Positions 21,260 through 32,167 of a stretch of 64,000 nucleotides of DNA are shown piece by piece (positions within the stretch are counted from its first letter, which is position 1; the number at the start of each line of letters is the position of its first letter). This DNA is from Limnephilus marmoratus (taxonomy: Eukaryota; Arthropoda; Insecta; Trichoptera; Limnephilidae). The DNA lies in the NCBI GenBank assembly GCA_917880885.1, contig OU862913.1, positions 25,243,286 to 25,307,285 of the forward strand, written 5' to 3'. Both the position numbers and the translations under genes were made by a program. Below the pieces are notes generated by a model that was given only the letters and a program-made list of their open reading frames with translations, ran no database searches and was not told where the DNA came from.

Positions 21260-21890
21260 CACACGTCTCATATAGTTATACATATTGATATATTTACACC
21301 GTAAAGATACAAGACCATAAATAGAAAAAAAAAATAATAACAAAAATTAATAATCCATTATTATACAGGAAGTGGTCTTGAGTGCGCTCGGGCCCATCGT
21401 TCACTTAGGGGCGTATAACTTCGTTCAAATTTTTCAACCGTGGTCCGTGACGTAAAAGTGCTGCCACTCATAGATAAAGTTTCATAGATGGAGCTGCAAA
21501 GATAGGTTTGTAATTTTGATTTTCGCCATCTCTCGCTCAGGGTTGCCAGCTTAGGGGTAAAATAAGTGGGATGGGATTTTTTTACTGGTTTAATAGGTGT
21601 TTTGGAGTATTTTTTGTGGTATTTTTGGGGGTTTTGTGATTCCATATATTTTTTTAAATTTTTATTACATCGTATACACGGAGCACTCGCACACTTCTTA
21701 TTTGAGGATTTATTTTTATTGTACAAAAACTTGCTGAAACGACTTGTGCCTTCACAAATGGAAAAATTGGTGGACTTTTGAAGTTGTAGATTTTTTTTTT
21801 TTTAATTTCCAAGAACACCTGATCCGTACAGCTTCAATGTGTTTTGGTTTTGATTTTCTAAATATATCACAAGATCTTGAAGAAAATGAT
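21260..21890. other. No supported gene
   Basis: A 121-codon minus frame (21726-21361) is rich in K, N and S and repeats LSERW twice. I find no known domain, splice context or codon pattern to support it. T-runs flank the region. Confidence 0.4.
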
Positions 21891-21892
21891 TT

Positions 21893-22312
21893 TTTTTTTT
21901 TACAGTAAATACCGTACAAAAATCTCAACTGCTCCGTCTGAAGCCAGTGAGACTATGGCATTCCCCAAATTAGGTATGTTGTGAGGCTGAAGGTAGTGAG
22001 GAGGGGAAGGAGGTGGGGAAGAGGAGGGTTGGGAAGTACCTGGCTATTCAGATCTGGTCACCAAACACGGCTAAAGCCATTTTCAAGCAACATTTCAATT
22101 CTGAATGGTGGTCTTACACCAGGGCGATACTGATAGTATCTTCCACTCTGGAACATGCCGTAAATATACTATAATATATATTATTTTAAATGAATTAATT
22201 GTGAAATAACACAAATTAATCAAATAAAATTTAGTTGCGCATGCCGGGTTCGAACCCCAATCTCCGGATCATAAGTCAAGAGTCTTACCCACCGGACTAC
22301 GGAGGTCGTCAG
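21893..22312 (-). repeat. tRNA-derived SINE, family 1 (full-length reference copy)
   Basis: The minus-strand head (about 22312-22241) has an A-box-like TAGTCCGGTGGGTAAG and a perfect B box GGTTCGAACCC. The body carries AGAGTGGAAGATACTATCAG, CCACCATTCAGAATTG, GACCAGATCTGAATAGCC and GCCTCACAACATACC, then GTGAG...GCAGTT and a poly-A tail (poly-T on plus at 21890-21900). Other copies or fragments: 4047-4353, 26697-27360, 28594-29110, 29433-30130 and 36900-37175. Confidence 0.85.
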
Positions 22313-22447
22313 GCCATTTGATGGATGAAAATTAAAATCTCTTGATTTTATGAAACAAACAGCCCCGTATTTTGCGTATCGCTTGAGAAAGATATGTTTT
22401 ATAAGGTATATAACAAATCGCGTACTGGCAACACAAAATATTTCGAA

Positions 22448-22502
22448 ATGGCGTCTTGGACAAAACGGTTTGACATCTTGGTTTTCTGCATAACATTAAA
22501 AG
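22448..22502 (+). CDS. Possible first exon of a small gene, ending at a strong splice donor
   Basis: ATGGCGTCTTGG opens an 18-residue hydrophobic frame (MASWTKRFDILVFCITLK) that ends exactly at AAAAG, with GTAAGATA following at 22503. If joined to the acceptor TTTTTATAG at 22790, this frame meets a stop after three more codons. The exon is therefore better read as 5' UTR with a short upstream frame, or the true donor or acceptor differs. Prediction only. Confidence 0.3.
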
Positions 22503-22790
22503 GTAAGATATACCATTTTTCTGTTGAAAATAATTATTATACTGTATACAGATGTTTAATCTGATCGATAAATATGATTTCCATTCAAAAACATTGCTTT
22601 TTCATTTTGTTTTCGCTAAAAACGTTCACGATCCTGTGATGGCGCATTGGTGGATGTTTTTAATGGAGATCTTCTTGTTTTGGCCTTTTGTATTGTTTTA
22701 CGTATTTTAATTTGATTCTTTCAAGATGTATTAATTTATTTTAATGTTTTCCGGTAGACTATATATAACTTATTGTTATCATTTTTATAG

Positions 22791-22970
22791 ATGGCTGTTA
22801 GAGGTTTGTCACATGAAGAAATAACTATTGCACTGGAAGGAGACATTTCCGATGTCAAATGGGAGTCTGACGGTGAAGGTGAAGAGAGCTGGTCAGTGGA
22901 GTATCTACAAGATGACCAGGATGAGAACCAGTACCAGGACATCAACATTCAGCATTCGTCCGTAAATTAA
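22791..22970 (+). CDS. Small acidic protein (59 aa), unknown
   Basis: The 59-residue frame starts at the base after a good splice acceptor (TTTTTATAG, 22782-22790). It begins MAVRGLSHEEITIALEGD and continues SDVKWESDGEGEESW into a strongly acidic, glutamine-rich tail ending QHSSVN. A polyadenylation signal AATAAA lies at 23066-23071, and an upstream donor (22503) would give a 288-bp intron. The L-S-H-E-E-I...L-E-G-D opening followed by D/E-rich sequence resembles the disordered N-terminus of some piggyBac-family transposases. This is only a resemblance and no catalytic domain follows. It may be a solitary N-terminal exon, a domesticated piece, or a chance frame. Confidence 0.35.
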   Translation: MAVRGLSHEEITIALEGDISDVKWESDGEGEESWSVEYLQDDQDENQYQDINIQHSSVN

Positions 22971-23071
22971 TTTGAGGTTAGGTCGGTTAGGATACCTTAG
23001 TTTTTGTGTTATGTTTTATTATCAATTGTCTTATGTGTTATTTATTATCAATTGTCTTTACTGAAAATAAA

Positions 23072-24175
23072 CATATTTAAAGATGTTCTCAGAGTGTTTC
23101 ATTTGTCTAATGTAACATTTTCTGATTCCAATAATTTTGTTCTTAAATAATTTATTGGGCTAATGAAGTAGGTCGAGAGCGATTATATTGTCTATGGTAG
23201 ACAAATAAGTTTCCTCTATCTTTAGTCTATTAGTGCTGGCAGGTGCGGGAAGGGCGAGGGGGGGGGGGTCTGGTTAAGTTGGTGACGAAACCGCTAGGAG
23301 GAAAAAGCCCGAAGTGATCGATCTAGGGGTTAGTATATTTATGCTTAGGACTTAGGAGTGGCGCTTGGTGCTGGAAGGCTGCGGTCACCAATGTGTTGTC
23401 GGAGGCCATTAGCCGCATCCTGGCTCCAGTGACCCGGTGTCTCATCAGACTCAGCACACCAGTTTTTTTAAATTCTTTCTCCGTTCATGGCTTTTCATCC
23501 CAAATGAACAACAGCTGTATTAGTACCAACTTAATTTATTAAAAGTTACCGAAATAAAATTGTTAAAGGCCGATAAAAATCTAATATGGCCGGACTTTCA
23601 ATTTTCAAGCTCGCCTAGAGATATTTGCACTCGTCAGGTCTCTCTCAGGTAGTTCTAGTACTGATACCATTACTAAAATTCCTGTCGTAGGATTCTGTAT
23701 TTTTGGAAAATATTGCACAAATGCATTTTAATTTTGTCCTCATCACTATCCGCGAGAATGTCGTATGTTTTTAGGCACCGTTTATATGCCCGCAAACCGT
23801 CAAACGGGGTTTATTCACGGCGTCTTTTGCGCCAATGAAACACGACTTTTGAAGATAACTCTGCTTGTAATTGGTCCAATTTAGAAAAGATGGCGGCCGG
23901 CTTTAGACTTTTAACAGGTGTCCGGCGTGCTTAGATAGCTGTGTTGCCAATTTATGAAAAAGGATATTTTAAAATTATTTCGATTGAATTTCGAGAAATT
24001 ATTATTTCACTCGATCGTAAATGTGTGCTGCGCTTCAGACGAATATTTTTGAACGTGTATAAATTTGTTTTTAGTACTTATAATTGCAAATAAAATCATG
24101 CTAAAAGTGCATCATCGCCAGTCAACTTTGAACAGCCATCGAAACCTCAGAGGAAATATATGCAAGGAACCGTTC
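23072..24175. other. No recognised gene; G-run and old repeat traces
   Basis: There is a G-run near 23260 and GGGGTTAGTATATTTATGC near 23330, which recurs at 60230, indicating an old dispersed repeat. No coding signal. Confidence 0.45.
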
Positions 24176-24179
24176 AAGT

Positions 24180-24590
24180 ATTACGTAACGCACTTGGGGG
24201 GGAGGGGGGTCTTGTGAAACGTTACTGTGCGTTACGAGGGGGGGTGGGGGGGGGGGTTCGAACAACGCGTTACGTAACATGTTTTTCTTTATTTAGATGA
24301 AAAAACTAGGGAATTAAAATCTTCCAAGTTGTCAATCCTTTTCGTTCTCGAAATCTCTTGTTTTATTTATTACCGCAAACGCGATTAAAACAAGAAAAAA
24401 GGTATTTAAGCGACTTTCCAGTACTTTGCGCAACTTAATTGTGACTTTCAGGTAAAAATTGTCACTTGGGCGTTACGTAACGTTTAGGGGGGGGGGGGGG
24501 GGGGTGTACGGAAAAACGTTACGGCGCGTTACATGGGGGGGAGGGGGGGGTCAAAAATCTTCAAAAATTGCGTTACGTAATGGTAAGCCC
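24180..24590. repeat. G-tract repeat with GTTACGTAAC borders
   Basis: Four purine-only G-tracts (near 24196, 24236, 24486 and 24535) are bordered by ATTACGTAACGC and GCGTTACGTAAT words. They look like two related short palindromic elements, similar in style to the MITE at 14771-14899. Homopolymer length here may be unreliable. Confidence 0.5.
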
Positions 24591-24593
24591 ACA

Positions 24594-25025
24594 CTGCGGC
24601 CAACGTTCCAACTTCAAACTTTTGGACGATCGTGTGGAGGGGTGTTCGTGCGTTGGAAGTTTGAGTTGGAAGGTTGGAGTTCGCGTTGGCCCGGGATCGC
24701 CTTCGAGGCGATCCCGACGGCCAACTCACACGAACCAGCCTGCCGCAGCTGTCCACACCGTGCCGCGTACTATTAAAATGACTATATTATTACGGAGAGT
24801 GGTATAACAATTGTTTGAAAACATGTCGTGTATATAAGTATACGATTATACGTACGTAATAATTGTAGGCAACTGAAAAAGATACAGCTTAGCTACAGCT
24901 GTTTCATGTCCGCCATTTTGGAGTACGTAATTCGGGGTTGGAGGGTTGGCCGCAGTGATCACACGATCGGCCAACCTTCCAACTCCGAACTAAGTTCAGA
25001 GTTGGAAGGTTGGCTTCAGTCTGGA
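24594..25025. repeat. Terminal-inverted-repeat element built from GTTGGAAGGTTGG words
   Basis: The left CCCACACTGCGGCCAACGTT matches inverted right-end AGACTGAAGCCAACCTT. Inner copies of CCAACCTTCCAACTC appear in both orientations. I saw no convincing target duplication. Frames across it are repeat artefacts. Confidence 0.5.
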
Positions 25026-25548
25026 CGTAGCATAATACTTGAACGCCCCCCAATCTGTAATGAATAGGTTAGGCCGCGACTACTCTCGACGACTTCGCAG
25101 CGAGAATGTCGAGTGAACTCTTCCTTCGAAGGAACCGTGTGAACACGCGGCGGAACGAGAATGGAACATTTCATCGAGTAAACCTTCACCCGAGTGAATG
25201 GTGTGACTTCAGCATTAGTTAGTCATGTAGTTTCAATATCCTTCAATAGATGTCGTTAGTAAGTAAGTCATCCAAAGTTTTATGGTATCTCAACAGATGT
25301 CAGTTTAGTATTTTAGAAGAGTACCATCTATCGTCGTTCGTGTGTAATGTTGAAAAGTTACGATGATAGCCAAAGGCATCTGATGGTAGGACAGACACCA
25401 TCAGTCTGGCAAATAGAATAATTTAGAGCCGACTACAGTAAGGACTTCTAGTTCAATTTAATATTCATTGTAAACTTTACGATAATGTAAATTAATCAAC
25501 TTGTAATCACAATGAACTTATGTGGAAGTTTCCCAACATATTGAACGA
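25026..25548. other. No recognised feature
   Basis: Moderately AT-rich spacer with no coding, RNA or transposon-end signal that I can support. Confidence 0.4.
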
Positions 25549-26221
25549 TTAACCCCTCAGAAAATCGCCAATATGCACTTTTAATGTCTTTAACGAAATG
25601 ACATTTTACGAAAACTTTGTATTATTACCGCTTCACAATTAAAGCTCTATAAATGAAACATTTTTGAACGTAGCCGAATAGTAAAAACTGTTTTAGACAG
25701 GTTACAAAATAGGCTTTCGAATTATTATATTACAAATAAATATTAATATTTGTAAATATTAAAATTTAGAATGCAAACATTAAAAAAATGTGAAAATGAC
25801 TCACGTGATGTTTATATGTGAAAACGGTACTAAAATCACTGATTATGTAAACAACAATACTTATTCATTGTATAAATGTGTAATAAACACTTGTATTACC
25901 TCACTTTTTTTATCATTTCATATAAAAATATTTAATAATAATTAACAATGTCGGGCGCCCGTACGAAATTTGGCGGGATAAATTATGTGCGCGTCTGACA
26001 GAATGTTCTTTTTATGTATTTCTATGGACAACTTGAATAGAGATGTGCAGCATGATTCACTATCGACCTTTCATTTTTTATTTTAGGGATGTAACTAAAA
26101 CAATAACAGAGTTATAACGGTTTCTATGGAGACAGACGCGCTGACGTGTAAACACGCTTATTGTACTTGACTGCTGTCGTATTTTTAACGCTTATATCTG
26201 CTTACGTTGCGGAGGGGTTAA
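25549..26221. mobile_element. Nonautonomous piggyBac-like element (673 bp), copy 2
   Basis: It starts TTAACCCCTCAG and ends GCGGAGGGGTTAA. The interior follows copy 1 (8992-9648) throughout, for example ACGAAATGACATTTTACG and GTAAACAACAATACTTATTC. It sits at the start of a LINE fragment. No transposase is present. Confidence 0.85.
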
Positions 26222-26690
26222 GCACTAGAGTATTAAGAGAGTCAAATGTAAAATCTTTTAACATCCCAGTTTGTCAAACCTCTTTTGGGCAAAGAAGTTT
26301 TAAATATAATGAAACAAAGCTGTTCAATTCTCTACCTCCTGAAATTAGAAACACACAATCCAAAAATGCATTTAAAAGTAAAATCATTGATCACCTCAAA
26401 TAAACATTTCCATCACAAGTATTTAATAACATAGTTACCTTTATTTCTACTGTGTGTATATATGTAACCATGTACCTACTGCAATCTTCTATATATATAT
26501 GTAACATACTCGAATTGTATATTTAAAGAAAAAATATTTTATATCAACCTGTCACTTGCATAATATTTTTCAAAATACTACTTAAACAAAATGATAACCA
26601 CTCTGTAAATTGCCATCTCAACACAGGCGTTTCACACCTAGTGAGATGGGCAATACGCCATTATTATAACCATATGTAATATGAAAATAA
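26222..26690 (+). pseudogene. LINE C-terminal fragment with structured 3' UTR (family C relative)
   Basis: The frame VKSFNIPVCQTSFGQRSFKY...KLFNSLPPEIRN...FKSKIIDHLK (to 26403) is the end of a jockey-like reverse transcriptase and parallels 7384-7872. The 3' UTR hairpin CCATCTCA/TGAGATGG (26613-26649) has the loop words of family C. The start was replaced by the piggyBac-like element. Confidence 0.75.
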
Positions 26691-26696
26691 TGAAAT

Positions 26697-27360
26697 AAAA
26701 AAATTGCATTTTTATGTGAATACCGCACGAGAGTCCCGACTGCTCTCAACCATCTGGAGCCAGCGAGACTAAGACATCTCCAATTGGGTTATGTTGTGAG
26801 GCTGAAGGTAGTGGGGAGGGAAAGAGGCAGGTGTGGAGGGAGGCGTCTACTAATATCTACAGGAATTCCAAAAACTGAAAAAATCGAACTAATATCTCAA
26901 TATGAGAATCAAAGTGTTGACGAATATCTACAGCTCAAACTGTTGACTAATATCTATGGGAACCAAAGTGTTGACGAATATCTACAGCACTGGCTGAGGT
27001 TGGATTTGCAATTATGTATAGCATATTGGAATAACGTAATATTGCGTATGCAGTTTAAAAAACTTAATTTATGTAAGTATGTACATATGTAAAAATTCCT
27101 AATATCGGACTATTGGACACATTTAGCTGATTAGTCCAACCTACGCTCTGTAGATATTAGTTCAACCTACGCTCTGTAGATGTTAGTCAACACTGGGACC
27201 GTCATAGATATTCGTCCGACCTTAGCTCTGTAGATATTAGTCAACACTCTGAAGTTCGTAGATATTAGTTCAACATATGAGCTGTAGATATTCGTCCGAC
27301 ATACAGACTGTAGATATTAGTATCTGGAGTCGGTGTGGAGTACGCGACTATTCCTATTTT
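26697..27360 (-). repeat. SINE family 1 copy split by the 26839 element
   Basis: The left part, 26697-26838, carries GTGAATACCGCACGAGAGTC and GTTGTGAGGCTGAAGGTAGT. The next SINE piece (eroded) resumes after 27340. The break coincides with the target duplication GGTGTGGAG. Confidence 0.7.
26839..27331. mobile_element. ~490-bp DNA element with TAGATATTAG subterminal repeats, copy 1
   Basis: The ends read ACTAATATCTACAG inward from both sides. GGTGTGGAG flanks it at 26830-26838 and 27332-27340. The left part has several TAATATCTAC or GAATATCTAC words and the right part seven or so in the opposite orientation. A near-identical copy lies at 36072-36556. No frame resembles a transposase. Confidence 0.75.
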
Positions 27361-27590
27361 TTTAAGTGAAAACTTCTATAGCACCGTTGTGATTTGAAAC
27401 TCGATGAAACGAAAAATAGCGACACTGAAAAGAGACAAGCATAAATATCTATAGGATTTAGCCCTGAGAAGAGATGAGATAGAATAATCGGTCTCCTCTT
27501 TGTGCAGTGCTTTGTAGCCTCCCCACTTTTGTCTATTTTAGTTTTCTGAAGGTTTCACTTCTACTTCAAGTGAATTTTGCACTGTTTTTT
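27360..27590 (+). repeat. Dispersed ~230-bp repeat
   Basis: It contains GTGATTTGAAACTCGATGAA, GGTCTCCTCTTTGTGCAGTG and TGTCTATTTTAGTTTTCTGA. It recurs at 56830-57090 and, inverted, at 43715-43862. The class is unknown. Confidence 0.7.
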
Positions 27591-28200
27591 TTACATTAAC
27601 TCCACAGAGGCCCCTCAGGGCCTGTGTTATTTATTTATGGGGACACTGTGTGGAGGGTTATTTTTTAAGGAAAGGAAGGAGTAAACTTGAAAGGAGTAGT
27701 CTTGAAGTTACCCATGTTGTAGGAGGGAGGAAACACAGAGGCTGGAAAATCATTCCAATTTATTACATTTACAAAAATTCACTATTCCAGAAAGGAGAAT
27801 TGGTTCATAGAGGTTTACGGGCACGGGTATGGATACCGCCGCCCCGGGAACCATTAATTGGACAACCAACACCTCTGCCATAGGTCACCCCAAGTGGTTC
27901 GCTATGTTTCATGACTTAACAGGGGTGCCCGGGTTCAAGGGGTGAGGTTTGTCCGAATTTTGTTTGCCCACCAATTGCGTGGCAGGCCGGATCGGGAGAG
28001 ACCAGTTAAGGGAGACTTTTTGACCTTTCCAGCAGGACTTTGGAAGAGACAGGATGAGGGATGAATTCGTACGTCCGTCACTCCTGGACACACTGATACC
28101 TTTTTCCTTCCCAGAACTTCCTCTCCTAAACTCCACACAGTATCCCCAAAGATGACATAGGCCCTGAGGGGAATTATCTTCCTGCATGGAGCTGATGTAA
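27580..28200. repeat. LINE family D tail (minus) followed by SINE family 2 (plus)
   Basis: 27580-27775 is the reverse complement of the LINE D end (compare 32168-32340). 27818-28200 is a plus-strand SINE 2 with CACCCCAAGTGGTTCGCTAT, GTGGCAGGCCGGATCGGGAG, TCCTGGACACACTGA and the tail CCCTGAGGGGAATTATCTTC. The two lie head to head. Confidence 0.75.
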
Positions 28201-28593
28201 AAAAAAAAATGAGAAATGAAAATAATACAAACATTTTTTTATAGGTATCACAAAATTTATTTATCGAAAATACATCGTTTTTATTTACAGGATTTACTAT
28301 TCTAAAATACTAATTTCTACTAAAATCTATAATACTCAAAAACTACAAATTAAACTTATAGTATAACATATCGGGGTATCATTAATTTTATTTTGAAAAT
28401 GTATTTGATCAAATTAATACGTTATATTATTAAAACCTAAAGAAATGTAATACGACAGCTAATTTATCATATTTCGAAAAATTCCCTTGATGTTATGTCA
28501 ATTCGCATTCCCACAATTACACTGCCATTTTTCAAAAATCGGCTGCTAAGCCCTAGGCCAAATAAATTGAATAGTTTTCAAGAAAGTCGAGAA

Positions 28594-29110
28594 GATGAAG
28601 GTTGGGCAAGTACCTGGATATTCAGATCTGGTCACTAAAAATGACAGTCAATTCAAGCAATGTTTGGATTCAGAATGGTGGTACTGCCTCCCCGGGAACC
28701 ATTGGATAACCAACACCCCTGCCAAAGGTCGCCCTTAAGTGGTTCGCTACATTTGGTGATTTAACAGGGGTTTGTCTAGGTCTTGACGGCGGATGCGCTT
28801 GCCTTACTGCGTGGCGGGCCGGATCGGGAGAGACTGGTTGAAGAGACCTTTTGACCTCTATAGCCGGACTCGCTCGACCCATCGTCTTGCACCGCAGTGG
28901 GAGGGACGGATTCATAGATCCGACACTCCTGGACACAATGACCTCAGATTCCTACCCACACACCTTTGCTTTCCCAGAACTTCCTCTCCTTCCTTTCCAT
29001 AAAAGGACCTTCCACACAGCATCTCCAAAAATGAGGGAAATTATTTTCCTCAGAGGCCCTTGTGTGGAGCTAATGTAAAAAAAGGGTGATACTGAGAGTA
29101 CTTACGTATA
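28594..29110. repeat. SINE family 1 interrupted by SINE family 2
   Basis: SINE 1 runs from 28594 (AAGTACCTGGATATTCAGAT) to about 28683 (GAATGGTGGTACTG) and resumes at about 29085 (GGGTGATACTGAGAGTAC). Between them is a plus-strand SINE 2 ending in poly-A, so SINE 2 moved after this SINE 1 copy was in place. Confidence 0.75.
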
Positions 29111-29432
29111 ACCCCGGAGACTTATGGCATTCTATTTGTGAGAGTGCGATTTGTTATTTTTGAAAAAAATTTCACTAATACGTAAAATTAAAAATTCACA
29201 TCATAATACAAAGTATATTAAAAGCATACAATGTTTATAAACTTAAACATACATATTCATGTTATTCTTATAAAATAATACTTTGAAAATACGTATACGA
29301 CATGTCAAAAGAGAAAAACTGGCCCGATCAAGTAAACCCATTAGGAAAACTTAACTAAATGTCACACCCATTCAATACAGATTTACTAAGTTATGTTTAA
29401 AGATGACCAAAATGTTTTTTGTATTCATAATA

Positions 29433-30130
29433 TAATTTTTTTATGTGCATACTGCATAAGTATCGATGTGTACGGCATAACCACCCGGGGAATGTTGTAA
29501 GGCTGAAGACAGTGGGAAGGAGAAGGAGATGGGAAAGAACCTGAATATTCGGAAGGGCGTTTCTGTATCCTTTGTGACAGCGTAACGCGTGTTAATCGGC
29601 CGTATACGACATGTTTTGACAGTTTTCTTAAATGCGGTATTTCGTATCGAGTTTTAAGACACCAAATCTTAACAGTAGTTAAAATCATCGTTAAGAGATG
29701 TCAGCCACGGGAAATTTGCGAATCGAATGTTAACGCATACAAACATCAAAATAATACGACAAACAGATAGCCATTTATGAACGCCTGTTTAAATGGTTTT
29801 AATAACTAATAAATAGTAATTAGTGTTCGATTACAAGTTCGATTGTAAAGTTCGATTACAATCCATTCAACACACGACAGGCATAGACAAGCCATTGAAA
29901 GCCATAGAAAATTACATAAATTTGACAGCTGATGAAGGATGCTTTCCGATATCCAACAGATTTTGCCTTTATGTCTTGTAACGCTGTCTTAACACAAAAG
30001 ATACAAAATCACCCTTCAAATCTGGACACAAAACACAGCTAAAGCCACGTTTCAAGCAGAGTTTTGGTTCTGAACTATGATCTTTCAACAGGGCGATACT
30101 GAGAGTATCTTCAAAATCTACAGTAAAACT
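29433..30130. repeat. SINE family 1 interrupted by a MITE (29552-30017)
   Basis: SINE 1 material at 29433-29551 and 30018-30130 (TCTGGACACAAAACACAGCT, AGGGCGATACTGAGAGTATC) encloses a ~466-bp element. That element's ends, GAAGGGCGTTTCTGTATC and GATACAAAATCACCCTTC, are inverted copies. The target duplication is short or absent. Confidence 0.7.
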
Positions 30131-30520
30131 GCACATATAAGTTCATCGACCTGAACTTGGGAAACATAAAAATAATCATTTAAAAAAAATGATTACCTGA
30201 ACTTGGGAAACATAAAAATTGTCATTTAAAAAAATGATTACATCTAGATATGTATTTATAAATAATACTGATTTAAAGGAAAACTGATGTCTCCAATATA
30301 TTTTCCTTCTAATTCACAGAGAGGTTGACAAAAACGCTAGAAAAAATTTCAATTTTTAAAATTTTTTGAAACATTTCACCTAAAGTAAGGTCAAATTGAC
30401 CTTACTTCAGGCACACAGACACGTCCAAAACACACTTCTATCGATTATGAATGTATATAATGCAATGTATCTAAATGAAAGTGAAAAAAATTATGCCAAA
30501 ATTATATATATATGTATATA

Positions 30521-31157
30521 TATACATATTATAAAGTAAAGTCCCCCGCGCCGTCTGTCTGTTCGCGATAAACTCGAAAACTACTAAACGGATTTTCATG
30601 CGGTTTTCACCAATAGATAGAGTGTTTCGTGAGGAAGGTTTAGGTATGTAATTTGTCAAGGATTTGTGTAAATTGGTTGAAACATAACGATAATTGTTAG
30701 AAGTGTCGGAAAAAGTCAAGCCGCCTGGTAGCTTTCATCGAAAACGCTGCTTAATCCTTTTGAGATATAACAAAACAATGTATGGTGGGATATTCCTCTT
30801 TTATAGATCTACAATAAAGTCCGCGAGGGCATATATCTATCTTTTACGGATAGCTTACTATAACCCATTCTTTCTTCTAAAAAGTGGTCACGTACATTGT
30901 GGTAATTGAAAAGTTATTTAGACGGATACAGTATTAATCCTTATTAACTTAATTACGTTAGTTACCCCAAGCATTTCATGCACATTATTATTATCTTTCA
31001 CACCATCTCTACGTATTATAAATTAAAGTCCTCCGCGACAACTGTCTGTTTCTTCGCGATAAACTCAAAGACGGCGGTGGTAATAAAGGTTGGATAACCA
31101 GCCAGTAGGTGACGTTGCGTTTTATTAGCCACAGCAACGCGTGGCCGGGTCAGCTAG
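30521..31157 (+). mobile_element. Helitron pieces: 5' block plus a 152-bp minimal Helitron
   Basis: 30521-30690 matches the 5' block of the Helitron at 157. A second 5' start at 31006 (TCTCTACGTATTATAAATTA, after an A) runs straight into a 3' end with a GGTAATAAAGGTTGG block, ACGCGTGGCCGGGTCAG and CTAG (31154-31157) followed by T. The short one contains little more than the two termini. Confidence 0.7.
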
Positions 31158-31396
31158 TATATACATACATCAATTTAAATCTATTTTATAATTTTTATAC
31201 ATCAAAATATTTTTAATAAGGCAATATATTGTTCTACGAATCATTAATATTGTATACACGGTATAAAAATTTAAAAATACTAACAAAAATACTTATGTAC
31301 TTTTAGCAGAAATTTCTGAGCTCCGTAGTTCATGATGGAAGTGGTGTTGAGAAATTTAGATGAAAAAGAACTGAAATTGGATATTCTGAGTCAAAA

Positions 31397-31783
31397 ATAG
31401 TTCCAAGGCTAGCTTTACACTCGTAAGTAAAATTTACGACTTATGTAAGTATTTGACAAGTTACTCACAGGAGCGTTACGTACATAATGCATCCGACTTA
31501 TGGTAATTAATTCTCATGAAAGTTGTTCGGAAGTTCAACTTACGTAAGTACTAATACTTACGGTAAGCATCTCAACTGATCAAACTGATTTGATAAGCTG
31601 TGAGAAGTATGGAAGTTCGCGCTAACGCGATAGACCTGTCAAAAAACTTACGTAAGAACAACTTCTGTAAGTTGCTATAAATTACGGTAAGTGACTTTTG
31701 GTGTAATTTACACTGGTTATCATAGTAATGGTAATCGCTTACGTGAGCGACTTACAGGAAAAAACTTATGTGTGTAAAGGCAA
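31397..31783. repeat. Palindromic MITE rich in ACTTACGTAAGT words
   Basis: The left GGCTAGCTTTACACTCGTAA and right ACTTATGTGTGTAAAGGCAA ends are inverted. ACTTACGTAAG-type palindromes recur throughout. The family is unknown. Confidence 0.55.
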
Positions 31784-31784
31784 C

Positions 31785-32110
31785 TCAACGATTAAATAAT
31801 AAAATAAACAAAAAAGTGCAATTTTCTCGACGCCAGAGCTCACTGTTTGAGAGTTTTTTGCTGCTTAATCGATTCAAAGTTAAGATTCTTATTGCTGACC
31901 TTCCACTTAAAATATTTTTCAGGATTTTATTATGCAATATGTAAAATTCTTTGATTTTTCTAAGAAGATAATAAATACCAGTAAACCTAAATAAAAATAT
32001 GAAAAAGAACAAGATGCAGAAAAAACTGAGGTAACAGTCTCAACTGGGATTCAAACCCAGGATATCTTTTCTTACGGGGTCAAACCCCTTAACCAACTTT
32101 TCCATTGGGA
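31785..32110 (-). repeat. tRNA-derived SINE, family 4
   Basis: The minus head (32108-32041) has AAGTTGGTTAAGG (A box), the T arm CTGGG/CCCAG and B box GGTTTGAATCC. The body TTGTTCTTTTTCATATTTTT recurs at 33505-33530. The anticodon arm is not convincing. Confidence 0.6.
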
Positions 32111-32167
32111 TCTCTTATTTTTAAGTCATTTTTGTCAATCTCATATTTCAAATTCAAAATTAACAAT

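Noticed and set aside
21361..21726. 121-codon minus-strand frame
   Set aside because: Low-complexity K/N/S composition, no domain, no splice or polyadenylation context.
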